Source of the DNA: Micrococcus terreus
GTDB taxonomy: Bacteria > Actinomycetota > Actinomycetes > Actinomycetales > Micrococcaceae
Direction of reading: 5' to 3'
Length of the DNA stretch: 64,000 bases
Assembly (NCBI RefSeq): GCF_900116905.1
Contig: NZ_FPCG01000001.1
Location: 248,001 to 312,000 of the forward strand
The notes under the pieces were generated by a model. The model saw nothing but the letters and a program-made list of their open reading frames with translations, was not told the DNA's origin and made no database searches. Shown here in pieces: positions 8,498 through 17,271 of the stretch. How positions within the stretch are numbered: the stretch's first letter is position 1; every line of letters starts with the position of its first letter. The translations under genes and the position numbers were made by a program.

Positions 8498-9586
8498 ATG
8501 CCCTCGCTCGTCACCGACATCCATGATCCCGCGCTGCTGATCGTGGACCATCATGATCGTCCGGCGGCGGCACGGGCGCTCTCCCGCGGGGCCCAGCGGG
8601 GCAATCTGGTGCGACTGGCCAGTGGGGTCTACACGGAGACCGACCGCTGGCTGACCACTCCAGCGTGGGACAGGTACCGGATGGCCATCGCCGCGCACGC
8701 GGCCTCACGGCGAGGCCAGGCCGTCTTCTGTCATCTGACCGGGGCGGACCTGTTCGGAATGTCATTGCTGGAGGTCCCCACGGACCTGCACGTCCGGGCC
8801 AGCACGCCGAGCAAGTCAGGAACTGTTGAACCCACTTCTCCCTACGTCAATCCCGAGGCCGTGCGGGCAGCGGCTGATCGCCTCAGCACCGATCCGCGGC
8901 ACAGGCGCCTGCGCCACACTCTGCCGGCTCTGCCTCCCGTCCGCCGGTACGCCAACCTCCTGGGATGTGGCACGGGCCGGGACCAGTCGGTCCGGATCCC
9001 TGTCAGTCTCAGCGACGGCACCTACCTGCTGGATGTTCGGACGGATCCGCTTCCGACCGTTCTCGCGAGTGTTCTGTCCCAAGAGTCATTGCGGCAGGCG
9101 GTGCCGTCGGCGGATGACCTGGCCCGGCGGATGGGGCGTTCGTTCGAGCAGCTGGCGGCTCAGGCCCGCGAGATCCAGCCGCGGAAGAACGCCACGCGGC
9201 GATTCGACTGTGCCGTCGACTTCGCCGATGGACGGTCCGAATCCGTGGGTGAGTCCCTCAGCAGGGTGATCATCCATGAACTCGGGTTCGTGCTGCCGGA
9301 GCTGCAGGTCGAGTTCCGCTCGCCGAGCGGAGAGTTCCTGGGGCGTCCAGACTTCTGGTGGAAGCAGGTCCAGCTGATCGGTGAGTTCGACGGCATGACC
9401 AAGTACACCGGTGCCGTTGAACGGAACGGTCGCACGGCCGAGGAGGTGCTGGTGGCTGAACGCCGCCGGGAGCTCAAGCTGGCCGGTGCGGACCGGAGGG
9501 TGATCCGCTGGATGTGGAAGGACCTGATGAACGAGCGGGCGTTCGAGGCGCAGCTGCTCGAAGCCGGAGTGCCGCGGGCTCGTTGA
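8498..9586 (+). CDS. AbiEi-like / DUF559-type orphan protein
   Basis: The protein is 362 aa. The N-terminal 60 residues (ARALSRGAQRGNLVRLASGVYTE) match the winged-helix AbiEi antitoxin domain common in actinobacteria. The C-terminal part has a PD-(D/E)XK-like pattern: GRPDFWWKQ, then LIGEFDGMTKY, then ELKLAGADRRVIRW, as in DUF559/Vsr-like folds. No AbiEii toxin or other partner is adjacent, so a working toxin-antitoxin system is not supported. Near-identical family A palindromes lie on both sides (8353-8413 and 9606-9665). A weak CAGACT box six bases before the ATG would give a leaderless message. Function unknown; a DNA-binding or nuclease role is inferred from folds. Confidence 0.75.
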   Translation: MPSLVTDIHDPALLIVDHHDRPAAARALSRGAQRGNLVRLASGVYTETDRWLTTPAWDRYRMAIAAHAASRRGQAVFCHLTGADLFGMSLLEVPTDLHVRASTPSKSGTVEPTSPYVNPEAVRAAADRLSTDPRHRRLRHTLPALPPVRRYANLLGCGTGRDQSVRIPVSLSDGTYLLDVRTDPLPTVLASVLSQESLRQAVPSADDLARRMGRSFEQLAAQAREIQPRKNATRRFDCAVDFADGRSESVGESLSRVIIHELGFVLPELQVEFRSPSGEFLGRPDFWWKQVQLIGEFDGMTKYTGAVERNGRTAEEVLVAERRRELKLAGADRRVIRWMWKDLMNERAFEAQLLEAGVPRAR

Positions 9587-9605
9587 GGGGTGCCGACTCG
9601 CATTC

Positions 9606-9665
9606 ACCCCCTTCTCGGGACAGAACATCCTCTGAAGGGGGCGAGAGATGTCCCGGGAAGGGGGT
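9606..9665. repeat. Palindromic intergenic repeat, family A copy 3
   Basis: 17-bp arms (9606-9622 ACCCCCTTCTCGGGACA; 9649-9665) with one G/A difference that would be a G-U pair in RNA, and a 26-nt spacer. It lies between the convergent AbiEi-like gene and the siderophore ATPase gene, so it may terminate both. Confidence 0.85.
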
Positions 9666-9719
9666 GGGAGCAGGCCAGGTCAGGTCGGCGGCACTGCGCG
9701 GCCGGCCGAGCGCCCCGCA

Positions 9720-10622
9720 TCAGCTGAAGTAGATGCCGATCTTCTTGCCGCGGATCTCCTCGACCAGGATGTCCACGTCGTAGATGTCCTTGAGCGTCTC
9801 CGAGCACATCAGCTGATCCGGGCGGCCCTGGTGCACCAGCCGACCGGACTTCATGGCCAGGATGGTGTCCGAGTAGCAGGAGGCGAAGTTGATGTCGTGG
9901 ATGACGATCACCACGGTCTTGCCCAGCTCGTCGGCCATCCGCCGGATCAGGCGCATCATCTCCACGGCGTGCTTCATGTCCAGGTTGTTCAGCGGCTCAT
10001 CCAGCAGCAGCACGTCGGTGTCCTGGGCCAGCACCATGGCGATGTACGCGCGCTGCCGCTGACCGCCGGAGAGCTCGTCCAGGTACCGCCCGGCGAAGGA
10101 GTGCAGGTCCATGTACCCCAGGGCCTGGCTGACCAGACGCTCATCATCCGTGCCGGGGCGTCCGCCGTGGTGCGGGAAGCGTCCGAAGGAGACCAGGTCC
10201 CACACGGTCAGGCGCACGGTGGTGGTGTTCTCCTGACGCAGCACGGCCAGCTTGCGGGCCAACGCGCGGGTGTCGGAGTCGAACACGTCCTGGCCGCCCA
10301 CGGCGATCGTCCCGCCGTCGGCCTGCAGCAGGCGTCCGATCATGGAGAGCAGCGTGGACTTGCCGGCGCCGTTGGGCCCGATGATCGAGGTGACGCCGCC
10401 GGCGGGGATCTGGGCGGTGACCTCGTCCACCACGCGGGTGCGGTCATAGGCCTTCACCACGCCCTGCAGGTCGATCGCCGGAACGCCGGGCACCGGGGGA
10501 TCGGCATGGATCGAGTGGCTGCCGTTCGCGGCTGGGGCATCCGGCGTCTGACGTCCCGACTGCGGCGAATCCATGCCGTCCAGCGTACCGGCGGTCAGCT
10601 CATACTCGGTCTGCACTGCCAT
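9720..10622 (-). CDS. Ferric-siderophore ABC transporter, ATP-binding protein
   Basis: The protein is 300 aa. Walker A is GPNGAGKST, the ABC signature LSGGQRQRAYIAMVLAQD and Walker B VLLLDEPLNNLDMK; the usual H-loop is VIVIHDINFA. The spacing and sequence fit the FepC/FhuC group that powers uptake of iron chelates. About 45 extra N-terminal residues of low complexity precede the domain. It is the last gene of a four-gene operon and overlaps the permease stop by one base. Confidence 0.93.
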   Translation of the reverse strand: MAVQTEYELTAGTLDGMDSPQSGRQTPDAPAANGSHSIHADPPVPGVPAIDLQGVVKAYDRTRVVDEVTAQIPAGGVTSIIGPNGAGKSTLLSMIGRLLQADGGTIAVGGQDVFDSDTRALARKLAVLRQENTTTVRLTVWDLVSFGRFPHHGGRPGTDDERLVSQALGYMDLHSFAGRYLDELSGGQRQRAYIAMVLAQDTDVLLLDEPLNNLDMKHAVEMMRLIRRMADELGKTVVIVIHDINFASCYSDTILAMKSGRLVHQGRPDQLMCSETLKDIYDVDILVEEIRGKKIGIYFS

Positions 10623-11764
10623 CAGCGCACCTTTCCTCTCAACAGCATGGCCAGGAACACGATCCCGCCCGCGAACTCGATGATGATGCTCAGCGCCGTG
10701 TTGAAGCCGAACACGTGCTGCAGGACCATCTGCCCGCCGGCCAGCAGCACGATCCCCAGGAACACTGCCGCCGGCAGCACCCAGCGGTGCCGGAACGCAC
10801 CCACCTGGTAGGCCAGGTTGGCCACCAGCAGGCCGAAGAACGTCACCGGTCCCACCAGGGCGGTGGACACGGCCACCATCACGGCGGCGATCACCAGGAT
10901 CTGCATGGTCCGGGCACGGTGGTCCACGCCCAGGGAGACGGCGGACTGCCGACCCAGGGCCAGCACGTCCAGCTCATGGCGCATCCGCCACACGGGGATG
11001 CTCGCCAGCGCCAGCATCACCGCCGCCAGTCCCAGCAGCTGCGGATCCACCATGCCGAAGGAGGCGAAGAACAGGTCCTGCAGGATGGTGAACTCCGAGG
11101 GCTCCATCAGCTTCTGCAGCAGAGCGGAGATGCCCCGGAACAGGGTGGCGAACACGATCCCGATCAGCAGCACCAGGTGCAGCGACTGGTGCGCCCCGGT
11201 GAACAGCCACCGGTACAGGGCCACCGCGAACACCACCATCACCACGGTCTCGGCCAGGAACCGCACCGCTGGCGGGAACCCCAGGAACGACTGCGCCGTG
11301 AACACCCACACCATCACGGTCTGGATCAGCACGTACAGCGCGTCGAAGCCCATGATGGACGGGGTCAGGATGCGGTTCCCGGTCACCGTCTGGAACAGCA
11401 CGGTGGACACGCCCACGGCGTAGGCCACCAGCACCATGGCCCCCACGGTGGTCAGCCGCCGCGGCAGGATGTACTCCACCGCGCCGGTCAGCCCCACGAA
11501 CACGAAGGCCAGCACGCTCGCCAGCGCCAGTGCGCCCAGCACGGCCACGATGATCCAGGCCCGGCGGGATTCCCGACGACGGCCCCCACCTTCTCCCGGC
11601 CCGGCACCGGGGGTGCCGGGAGGCTGGGAGGAGGCGGCGTCGTCGGGAAGGTCTGTGCTGGAACCGGACCCACGGGATCCGGTGAACAGGCCGATCAGCC
11701 CGCGCCCGGACTCCATGGTCCGGCGGGACTCCGGGGTGGGGGAGGAGGTGAGATCCGTGGTCAT
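10622..11764 (-). CDS. Iron-chelate ABC transporter permease (FecCD family)
   Basis: The protein is 380 aa. A basic and Gly/Ser-rich N-terminal extension of about 70 residues precedes a FecCD-type permease of 8-10 helices, with the family element TFFGLLVANLAYQVGAFRHRWVLPA near the C-terminus. The extension is longer than usual and holds a CCGACGACGG copy. It should pair with the upstream permease to form the membrane channel for the ferric siderophore. It overlaps the upstream permease by 4 bp and the ATPase by 1 bp, so the three are probably translationally coupled. Confidence 0.9.
   Translation of the reverse strand: MTTDLTSSPTPESRRTMESGRGLIGLFTGSRGSGSSTDLPDDAASSQPPGTPGAGPGEGGGRRRESRRAWIIVAVLGALALASVLAFVFVGLTGAVEYILPRRLTTVGAMVLVAYAVGVSTVLFQTVTGNRILTPSIMGFDALYVLIQTVMVWVFTAQSFLGFPPAVRFLAETVVMVVFAVALYRWLFTGAHQSLHLVLLIGIVFATLFRGISALLQKLMEPSEFTILQDLFFASFGMVDPQLLGLAAVMLALASIPVWRMRHELDVLALGRQSAVSLGVDHRARTMQILVIAAVMVAVSTALVGPVTFFGLLVANLAYQVGAFRHRWVLPAAVFLGIVLLAGGQMVLQHVFGFNTALSIIIEFAGGIVFLAMLLRGKVR
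11573..11582. repeat. CCGTCGTCGG / CCGACGACGG 10-mer, example of a 17-copy set
   Basis: Exact copies start at 6421, 11573, 15004, 17298, 19029, 21029, 28361, 28396, 31289, 32285, 34176, 38804, 43846, 49651, 51811, 57200 and 62961. Seven are CCGTCGTCGG on the + strand (15004, 17298, 21029, 32285, 38804, 43846, 49651); the rest are its complement. Most are extended by G on one side and GG or CC around. Confidence 0.85.
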
Positions 11765-12927
11765 GAGCGGGCTCCCCGGCGGCGGGTCTGCAGCAGCAGG
11801 ACCAGGAAGATGGCCGCGCCCACCACGGAGATGATGGTGCCGACCGGGATCTCATAGGGGTAGCGGATGGTGCGGCCCACGATGTCGCAGAGCAGCACGA
11901 AGCCGGCGCCGAAGATCGCGGTCCAGGGCACGGCGGTGCGGGCGTTGTCTCCGAACACCATGGAGACCAGGTTGGGCACCACCAGTCCCAGGAAGGGCAG
12001 GGCGCCCACGGTGACCACCACGACGGCCGAGATCACCGAGACCAGTCCCAGCCCCAGCGCCATGACCTGTTGGTACTTCAGGCCCAGGTTCGTGGCCACG
12101 TCCTGACCCATGCCGGCCACGGTGAAGCGGTCCGCAGCCAGGAAGCCGAGAAGCGTGAGGGCGCCGACCAGCCAGAGCAGTTCGTAGCGGCCGGAGACCA
12201 CACCGGAGAAGTCGCCGATCATCCAGGTGTTCAGGGTCTGGAGCAGGTCCACGCGGTAGGCGAAGAACGTGGTGATGGCGGCGATGACACCACCGAGCAT
12301 GATGCCCACCAGGGGCACCAGCAGGGTGGAGCGTGCGGGGACGCGGCGGATGATCGCCAGGAAGATCGCGGTGCCGGCCAGGGCGAAGATCGCAGCGATG
12401 CCCATCTTGCCCATCAGCGGCAGCGCCGGCAGGAAGACGGTGGCCACCAGGATGCCGGCCGTGGCGGACTCGACGGTGCCGGCGGTGGAGGGCTCCACGA
12501 AGCGGTTGCGGACCATCAGCTGCATGATCAGTCCGGCCACCGCCATGGCCAGGCCGGAGAGCAGCACGGCGGCGGTGCGGGGCAGGCGCGAGACGGTCAG
12601 GATGTGCCAGGCCTCGGGGTCGCCGGAGAGCACGGCGGGCAGGCTCACATTGGTGACGCCCACGAACATGGACACCACGGCCAGGATCAGGATGGCGGCC
12701 ACGCCCAGCCACAGGGCGGTGCGGGTGTTCCGGAACCGGGTGAACTGCCGCGAGGTGATGCAGTGGTCCTCGGGGTGCGCGCGCATGGCCCGGATGTCCA
12801 CCAGGGTGCGGGCGTCGGTGACGGTGACCGGTGGAGCGGTGGGAGTGCGGACACGGGCCAGCCCGCCCGGGGGCACTCCCGGGCGGGCTGGTGGTGCAGA
12901 CGGCGCATTGGCCGTGGTGTCTGACAT
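11761..12927 (-). CDS. Iron-chelate ABC transporter permease (FecCD family)
   Basis: The protein is 388 aa, with about 75 non-membrane N-terminal residues followed by hydrophobic helices and the FecCD conserved stretches AVAGLIMQLMVRNRFVEPS and LPFLGLVVPNLV, the latter next to the coupling helix that contacts the ATPase. It is the first of two permeases in the operon, 44 bp after the binding-protein gene. The ribosome site is weak (AAGGA about 14 nt before the ATG). Confidence 0.92.
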   Translation of the reverse strand: MSDTTANAPSAPPARPGVPPGGLARVRTPTAPPVTVTDARTLVDIRAMRAHPEDHCITSRQFTRFRNTRTALWLGVAAILILAVVSMFVGVTNVSLPAVLSGDPEAWHILTVSRLPRTAAVLLSGLAMAVAGLIMQLMVRNRFVEPSTAGTVESATAGILVATVFLPALPLMGKMGIAAIFALAGTAIFLAIIRRVPARSTLLVPLVGIMLGGVIAAITTFFAYRVDLLQTLNTWMIGDFSGVVSGRYELLWLVGALTLLGFLAADRFTVAGMGQDVATNLGLKYQQVMALGLGLVSVISAVVVVTVGALPFLGLVVPNLVSMVFGDNARTAVPWTAIFGAGFVLLCDIVGRTIRYPYEIPVGTIISVVGAAIFLVLLLQTRRRGARS

Positions 12928-12971
12928 CAGGGGATCAGCGGTTCCTTGTGTGTGGACTGCGGTGTCTGGGG

Positions 12972-14075
12972 TCAGCTGTCCGAGGTGGCGTCGGTGCCGC
13001 CGGTGGTGGACTCGGTGACCACGCCGTTGACGACCTGGTTGATCATCTGCGGCAGGCTGTTCAGTCCGTAGCCGACGACGTACCAGTTGGTCGGATCCAG
13101 CTGGATGATGTCCCCGTTGCGGGCGGCGTTGGTGCCGTTGACCAGATCGTTGTCCAGGACAGCGTCGGCGGCCTGACCGCCCTCGCCGGTGGCGGCATCG
13201 CGGTCGATCACGAACAGCAGATCCGGGTTGGTCTCGGCGATGTACTCGAAGGAGATGGACTCACCGTGGGCGCCTTCGGCCTTGACGTCGGCGGCGGTGG
13301 GGACGCCCAGCAGGTCGTGGATCAGACCGAAGCGGGAGCCGGCACCGTAGGCGGTGACCTCACCGGCGGAGGTGAGCACGATCAGGCCGCTGCCCTTGCC
13401 GGCCTCCTTGAGGGTGGCCTTGGCGTCCTCGATCTTGCCCTCGATGCCCCTGAGCTTGCCTTCCACGGCCTCGGTCTTGCCGAAGATGGTGCCGATGACC
13501 TTGGCGTTGGCCTCGAAGGACTCCAGGGGGTCGGTCATGTCCACGGCCAGATTCACGGTGGGGGCGATCTTGGAGAGCTCCCCGTAGGCCTCAGCAGTGC
13601 GGCCCGAGGTGATGATCAGGTCCGGGCCGGCGGTGGCGATGGTCTCGAAGTCCGGCTCCTTCATGGCGCCGATCTTCTCTGCACCCTCAGCGATCCCCTG
13701 CAGGGACTCCGAGTACTGGGCCTCGGGGACGCCAGCCGGCTGCACGCCGATCGCGTTCATGGTGTCCATCACGCCCAGGTCGAAGACGAAGACTTTCTCC
13801 GGGTTGGCCGGGACCTCGGTGGTGCCCTGAGAGTGCTGGACGGTGATGGTGCCGTCGCCGTTGTCCGTGGCGGTCACTGGCCCGCCGGTGTTCGACGAGC
13901 CGGAGCTGGTCGAGGACGGGGTGTCGCCAGGGGTGGTGGCGCCGCCCGAACCGTTGGAGGTGGCCCCGCCGCAGGCGGACAGGGTGACCAGCGCGGTCAG
14001 ACCGAGGAAGGCCATCAGCATCATGCGCCAGCGGGCGAAGCGGCCCACGGGGGCAGAGGTGCGGGTGAAGGACAC
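12972..14075 (-). CDS. Siderophore-binding lipoprotein (periplasmic-binding-protein-like)
   Basis: The protein is 367 aa from a GTG preceded by GGAG; a GTG 17 codons further up gives a worse fit. The N-terminus has a lipoprotein signal, LGLTALVTLSAC, with the lipidated Cys near residue 34, then a Ser/Gly/Thr linker. The body is a FepB/FatB-type bilobal fold (KVFVFDLGVMDTMNAIG, PDLIITSGRTAE, SAGEVTAYGAGSRFGLIHDLLG). It captures an iron siderophore outside the membrane for the two permeases and ATPase encoded downstream. A DtxR/IdeR box lies upstream. No siderophore biosynthesis genes are in view. Confidence 0.92.
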   Translation of the reverse strand: MSFTRTSAPVGRFARWRMMLMAFLGLTALVTLSACGGATSNGSGGATTPGDTPSSTSSGSSNTGGPVTATDNGDGTITVQHSQGTTEVPANPEKVFVFDLGVMDTMNAIGVQPAGVPEAQYSESLQGIAEGAEKIGAMKEPDFETIATAGPDLIITSGRTAEAYGELSKIAPTVNLAVDMTDPLESFEANAKVIGTIFGKTEAVEGKLRGIEGKIEDAKATLKEAGKGSGLIVLTSAGEVTAYGAGSRFGLIHDLLGVPTAADVKAEGAHGESISFEYIAETNPDLLFVIDRDAATGEGGQAADAVLDNDLVNGTNAARNGDIIQLDPTNWYVVGYGLNSLPQMINQVVNGVVTESTTGGTDATSDS

Positions 14076-14223
14076 GGGGTCTCCAGTCGAGTCGGGGAGC
14101 AGGCGCTCCGTGTGCTCACCGGACACAGTCCTCCACGCACCGAGTGCACCGGTGCTGCGCTGGGGGTCTGGCCGAATAAGCGAACGAGTGTGTTGCGTTA
14201 TTGAAGCCTCGAGGTCTCAGCGT

Positions 14224-14242
14224 AGAGGTAAGCCTTACCTAA
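14224..14242 (-). promoter_or_regulatory. DtxR/IdeR iron box
   Basis: On the minus strand TTAGGTAAGGCTTACCTCT matches the 19-bp DtxR consensus (TTAGGTTAGGCTAACCTAA) at 15 of 19 positions. It lies about 150 bp before the siderophore-binding protein start and predicts Fe(II)-dependent repression of that operon. Confidence 0.82.
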
Positions 14243-14426
14243 CCGCAAGCGAAAGGGCTCAATACGAACATATTTTGTGCGCTAATGACGCACGGCTTGG
14301 CGCGCGGTGATGAGGAGCCGGGCACCGTCGCCGTCCGTCAGTGGGGCAGGTGCGGCCAGATGGCCACCAGGATCGAGAAAGACGAATGACGACGCGAGGA
14401 GCGATCCGGGGCGTCACGCCACACCT

Positions 14427-14453
14427 CTGGCACTCACCTTGACCGAGTGCTAA
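14427..14453. promoter_or_regulatory. CIRCE element 1 (HrcA operator) of groES-groEL
   Basis: CTGGCACTC, nine bases, GAGTGCTAA: the HrcA operator with the standard 9-nt spacer. It contains the TTGACC -35 hexamer at 14439-14444, so HrcA binding would block RNA polymerase. Confidence 0.92.
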
Positions 14454-14468
14454 TCGCGCGCCTAGAGT
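14439..14468 (+). promoter_or_regulatory. groES-groEL promoter
   Basis: TTGACC at 14439-14444 and TAGAGT at 14463-14468 with an 18-bp spacer, embedded in CIRCE 1. The predicted start is near 14475, at the edge of CIRCE 2. Confidence 0.7.
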
Positions 14469-14473
14469 CATTT

Positions 14474-14500
14474 CTGGCACTCCGGGCGACCGGGTGCCAA
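14474..14500. promoter_or_regulatory. CIRCE element 2 (degenerate) of groES-groEL
   Basis: CTGGCACTC, nine bases, GGGTGCCAA. It has the same geometry as CIRCE 1, 47 bp downstream, with one arm weaker. It spans the predicted transcription start. Confidence 0.75.
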
Positions 14501-14631
14501 GCCTGAAGGACCTGCCATCCGGCACCCGCGACGACGGTTGGTCAGCCTCCGGCGCACAACAGATTCCCAGTTCTCCGGTCCGCCCCGCACGCCTGGGCGG
14601 CCGGCCATCAGATACGAAGGAGAGCGCAGCC

Positions 14632-14928
14632 ATGTCTGTCTCCATCAAGCCCCTCGAGGATCGCATTGTTGTCCGTCCGCTGGAAGCCGAGCAGACCACC
14701 GCTTCCGGCCTGGTCATCCCGGACACCGCCAAGGAGAAGCCCCAGGAGGGCCAGGTCGTGGCCGTGGGCCCCGGCCGCGTCGATGACAACGGCAACCGCG
14801 TCCCCGTGGATGTCTCCGAGGGCGACGTGGTCCTTTACTCCAAGTACGGCGGCACCGAGGTGAAGGTCTCCGGCGAGGAGTACCTGGTCCTCTCCGCCCG
14901 CGACGTGCTGGCCATCGTCACCAAGTGA
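14632..14928 (+). CDS. groES: Co-chaperonin GroES (Cpn10)
   Basis: A 98-aa protein of usual family length. It begins [20 protein letters not shown], has a mobile loop ([18 protein letters not shown]) that binds GroEL, and ends DVLAIVTK. It caps the GroEL chamber during ATP-driven protein folding. The chosen ATG has GAAGGAGAG upstream; in-frame codons before it form no plausible N-terminus. It is followed by groEL after 165 bp containing a stem-loop. Two CIRCE elements upstream indicate HrcA heat-shock control. Confidence 0.97.
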   Translation: MSVSIKPLEDRIVVRPLEAEQTTASGLVIPDTAKEKPQEGQVVAVGPGRVDDNGNRVPVDVSEGDVVLYSKYGGTEVKVSGEEYLVLSARDVLAIVTK

Positions 14929-14956
14929 CCCCGGTCTCTGACCGCACCTGACGCTC

Positions 14957-14990
14957 CAGGCCCGGCCGGCCATCTCACTGGCCGGGCCTG
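14957..14990 (+). terminator. Stem-loop between groES and groEL
   Basis: Perfect 11-bp arms CAGGCCCGGCC / GGCCGGGCCTG with a 12-nt loop and no T-run. It is more likely an attenuator or RNA-processing and stability element than a full terminator, because groEL shows no strong promoter of its own. Confidence 0.6.
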
Positions 14991-15060
14991 CGCGCGTCTC
15001 CCGCCGTCGTCGGGACGCCTGTGCTGAACAGCGTTGACGACGACGGCCCCCCACACCTGA

Positions 15061-16689
<1,629 letters not shown>

Positions 16690-16733
16690 CGGGACTGATC
16701 GGTTGAGCTCGGCTGAGCTGAGCTGAGACCGTC

Positions 16734-16778
16734 CGAAGGCCCCGGCCCCTGCGACTGTGCAGGGGACCGGGGCCTTCG
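16734..16778 (+). terminator. groEL terminator hairpin
   Basis: A GC-rich stem of about 19 bp (CGAAGGCCCCGG paired with CCGGGGCCTTCG, then CCCCTGC with GCAGGGG), one bulged A and a 6-nt loop, 45 bp after the groEL stop. Confidence 0.85.
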
Positions 16779-16805
16779 TCCTGTTGGGACTGTCCTGATG
16801 TTGAT

Positions 16806-16853
16806 CCAGAAACAGTGGTGAGCATCAGAGCTGAAGGTCGCCACTGCTTCTGG
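16806..16853. repeat. Palindromic repeat, family B copy 1
   Basis: Imperfect 48-bp palindrome of 21 + 6 + 21 bases whose outer arms are CCAGAAACAGTGG and CCACTGCTTCTGG. It lies 28 bp after the groEL terminator. Confidence 0.7.
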
Positions 16854-16989
16854 CTGACGACGGCGTGGCCGGGAATGGGTTGCAGGAGTCGTCGAGCATT
16901 GGAACTAGGTTGCACGAATTGGCGTACAGACGGCTCGGGAGCGACAGGTGATGCCACAGAGACTGTAGATCCGACGAATGGTGCGACTC

Positions 16990-17190
16990 AGTCCGGATCG
17001 GGCCAGGGCGCTGAGGTACTTCTCAGTGATCCGACGCTGGGCCAGCCGCGCTACGGGAGAGCCGAGCCGGGACCACCAGGTGGCCGGACGGGAGAACGCC
17101 GTGATGGACAGCTCCACGGTGCCGTCCGGGTGCAGCTCCAGCCATCCTCGCCCCGGCCCAACTCCCGCACGCTCGGGTTGCCCCCATGGC
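16990..17190 (-). pseudogene. DUF1990 family protein, C-terminal remnant
   Basis: The minus strand between about 17150 and 17000 encodes WLELHPDGTVELSITAFSRP followed by SPVARLAQRRITEKYLSAL. This resembles the C-terminal end of DUF1990 proteins (a Phe-Ser-Arg-Pro step, then a basic helix ending in YLxAL). The upstream two-thirds of such a protein is absent: the frame runs directly into the family B palindrome at 17194-17241. No ribosome site or sensible start is present. I interpret it as a gene broken at that palindrome. Confidence 0.6.
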
Positions 17191-17193
17191 GAG

Positions 17194-17241
17194 CCAGAAG
17201 CAGTGGTGGCCATCGTGGCTGATGGTCACCGCTGCTTCTGG
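17194..17241. repeat. Palindromic repeat, family B copy 2
   Basis: 48-bp palindrome of 21 + 6 + 21 bases with two mismatches, outer arms CCAGAAGCAGTGG and CCGCTGCTTCTGG. It sits at the break of the DUF1990 remnant, and its reverse complement aligns with copy 1. Confidence 0.75.
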
Positions 17242-17248
17242 TTCAACG

Positions 17249-17271
17249 AGAAACCCGGCCTCAGGCCCGGG
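17249..17271 (-). terminator. BCCT transporter terminator
   Basis: On the minus strand CCCGGGCC-TGA-GGCCGGG with one bulge is followed by TTTCTC. The hairpin loop is the stop codon of the BCCT gene, so termination would follow translation immediately. Confidence 0.65.

Larger units (their letters stand above)
14076..14631. other. Divergent regulatory region between siderophore operon and groES
   Basis: This 556-bp stretch holds no gene that I can support. It contains an A/T-richer patch around 14160-14290 with the iron box, and the heat-shock promoter with two CIRCE elements between 14427 and 14500. The rest is the groES leader, which shows no further motif to me. Confidence 0.7.
16800..17247. 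mobile_element. 448-bp segment bounded by long inverted repeats, possibly a defective element
   Basis: The left end (from 16800, GTTGATCCAGAA) and the reverse complement of the right end (from 17247, GTTGAACCAGAA) align for about 55 bases with around a dozen differences. Each end is itself a palindrome of two 21-bp arms around 6 bases (16806-16853 and 17194-17241). Inside lies a remnant of a DUF1990 gene. I see no transposase and no obvious target duplication, so mobility is a guess; the two ends could equally be copies of a palindromic repeat. Confidence 0.45.

Noticed and set aside
8498..9586. Complete AbiEi/AbiEii toxin-antitoxin system
   Set aside because: The neighbours are a peptidase and an iron ABC ATPase; there is no nucleotidyltransferase toxin, so only an orphan antitoxin-like protein is supported.
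9720..14075. Siderophore uptake operon as part of a biosynthetic cluster
   Set aside because: Only importer genes are present; no NRPS or NIS synthetase genes flank it within the window.
15031..15050. Extra copies of the 10-mer at near-matches such as 15035, 30195, 41791 and 63168
   Set aside because: They differ at one or two positions (for example CCGTCGTCGT) and were left out of the count to keep it exact.
16854..16990. tRNA or small RNA near the A/T-richer patch after groEL
   Set aside because: No cloverleaf with a T-loop or acceptor pairing could be drawn. The sequence is better explained as decayed DNA inside the inverted-repeat segment.
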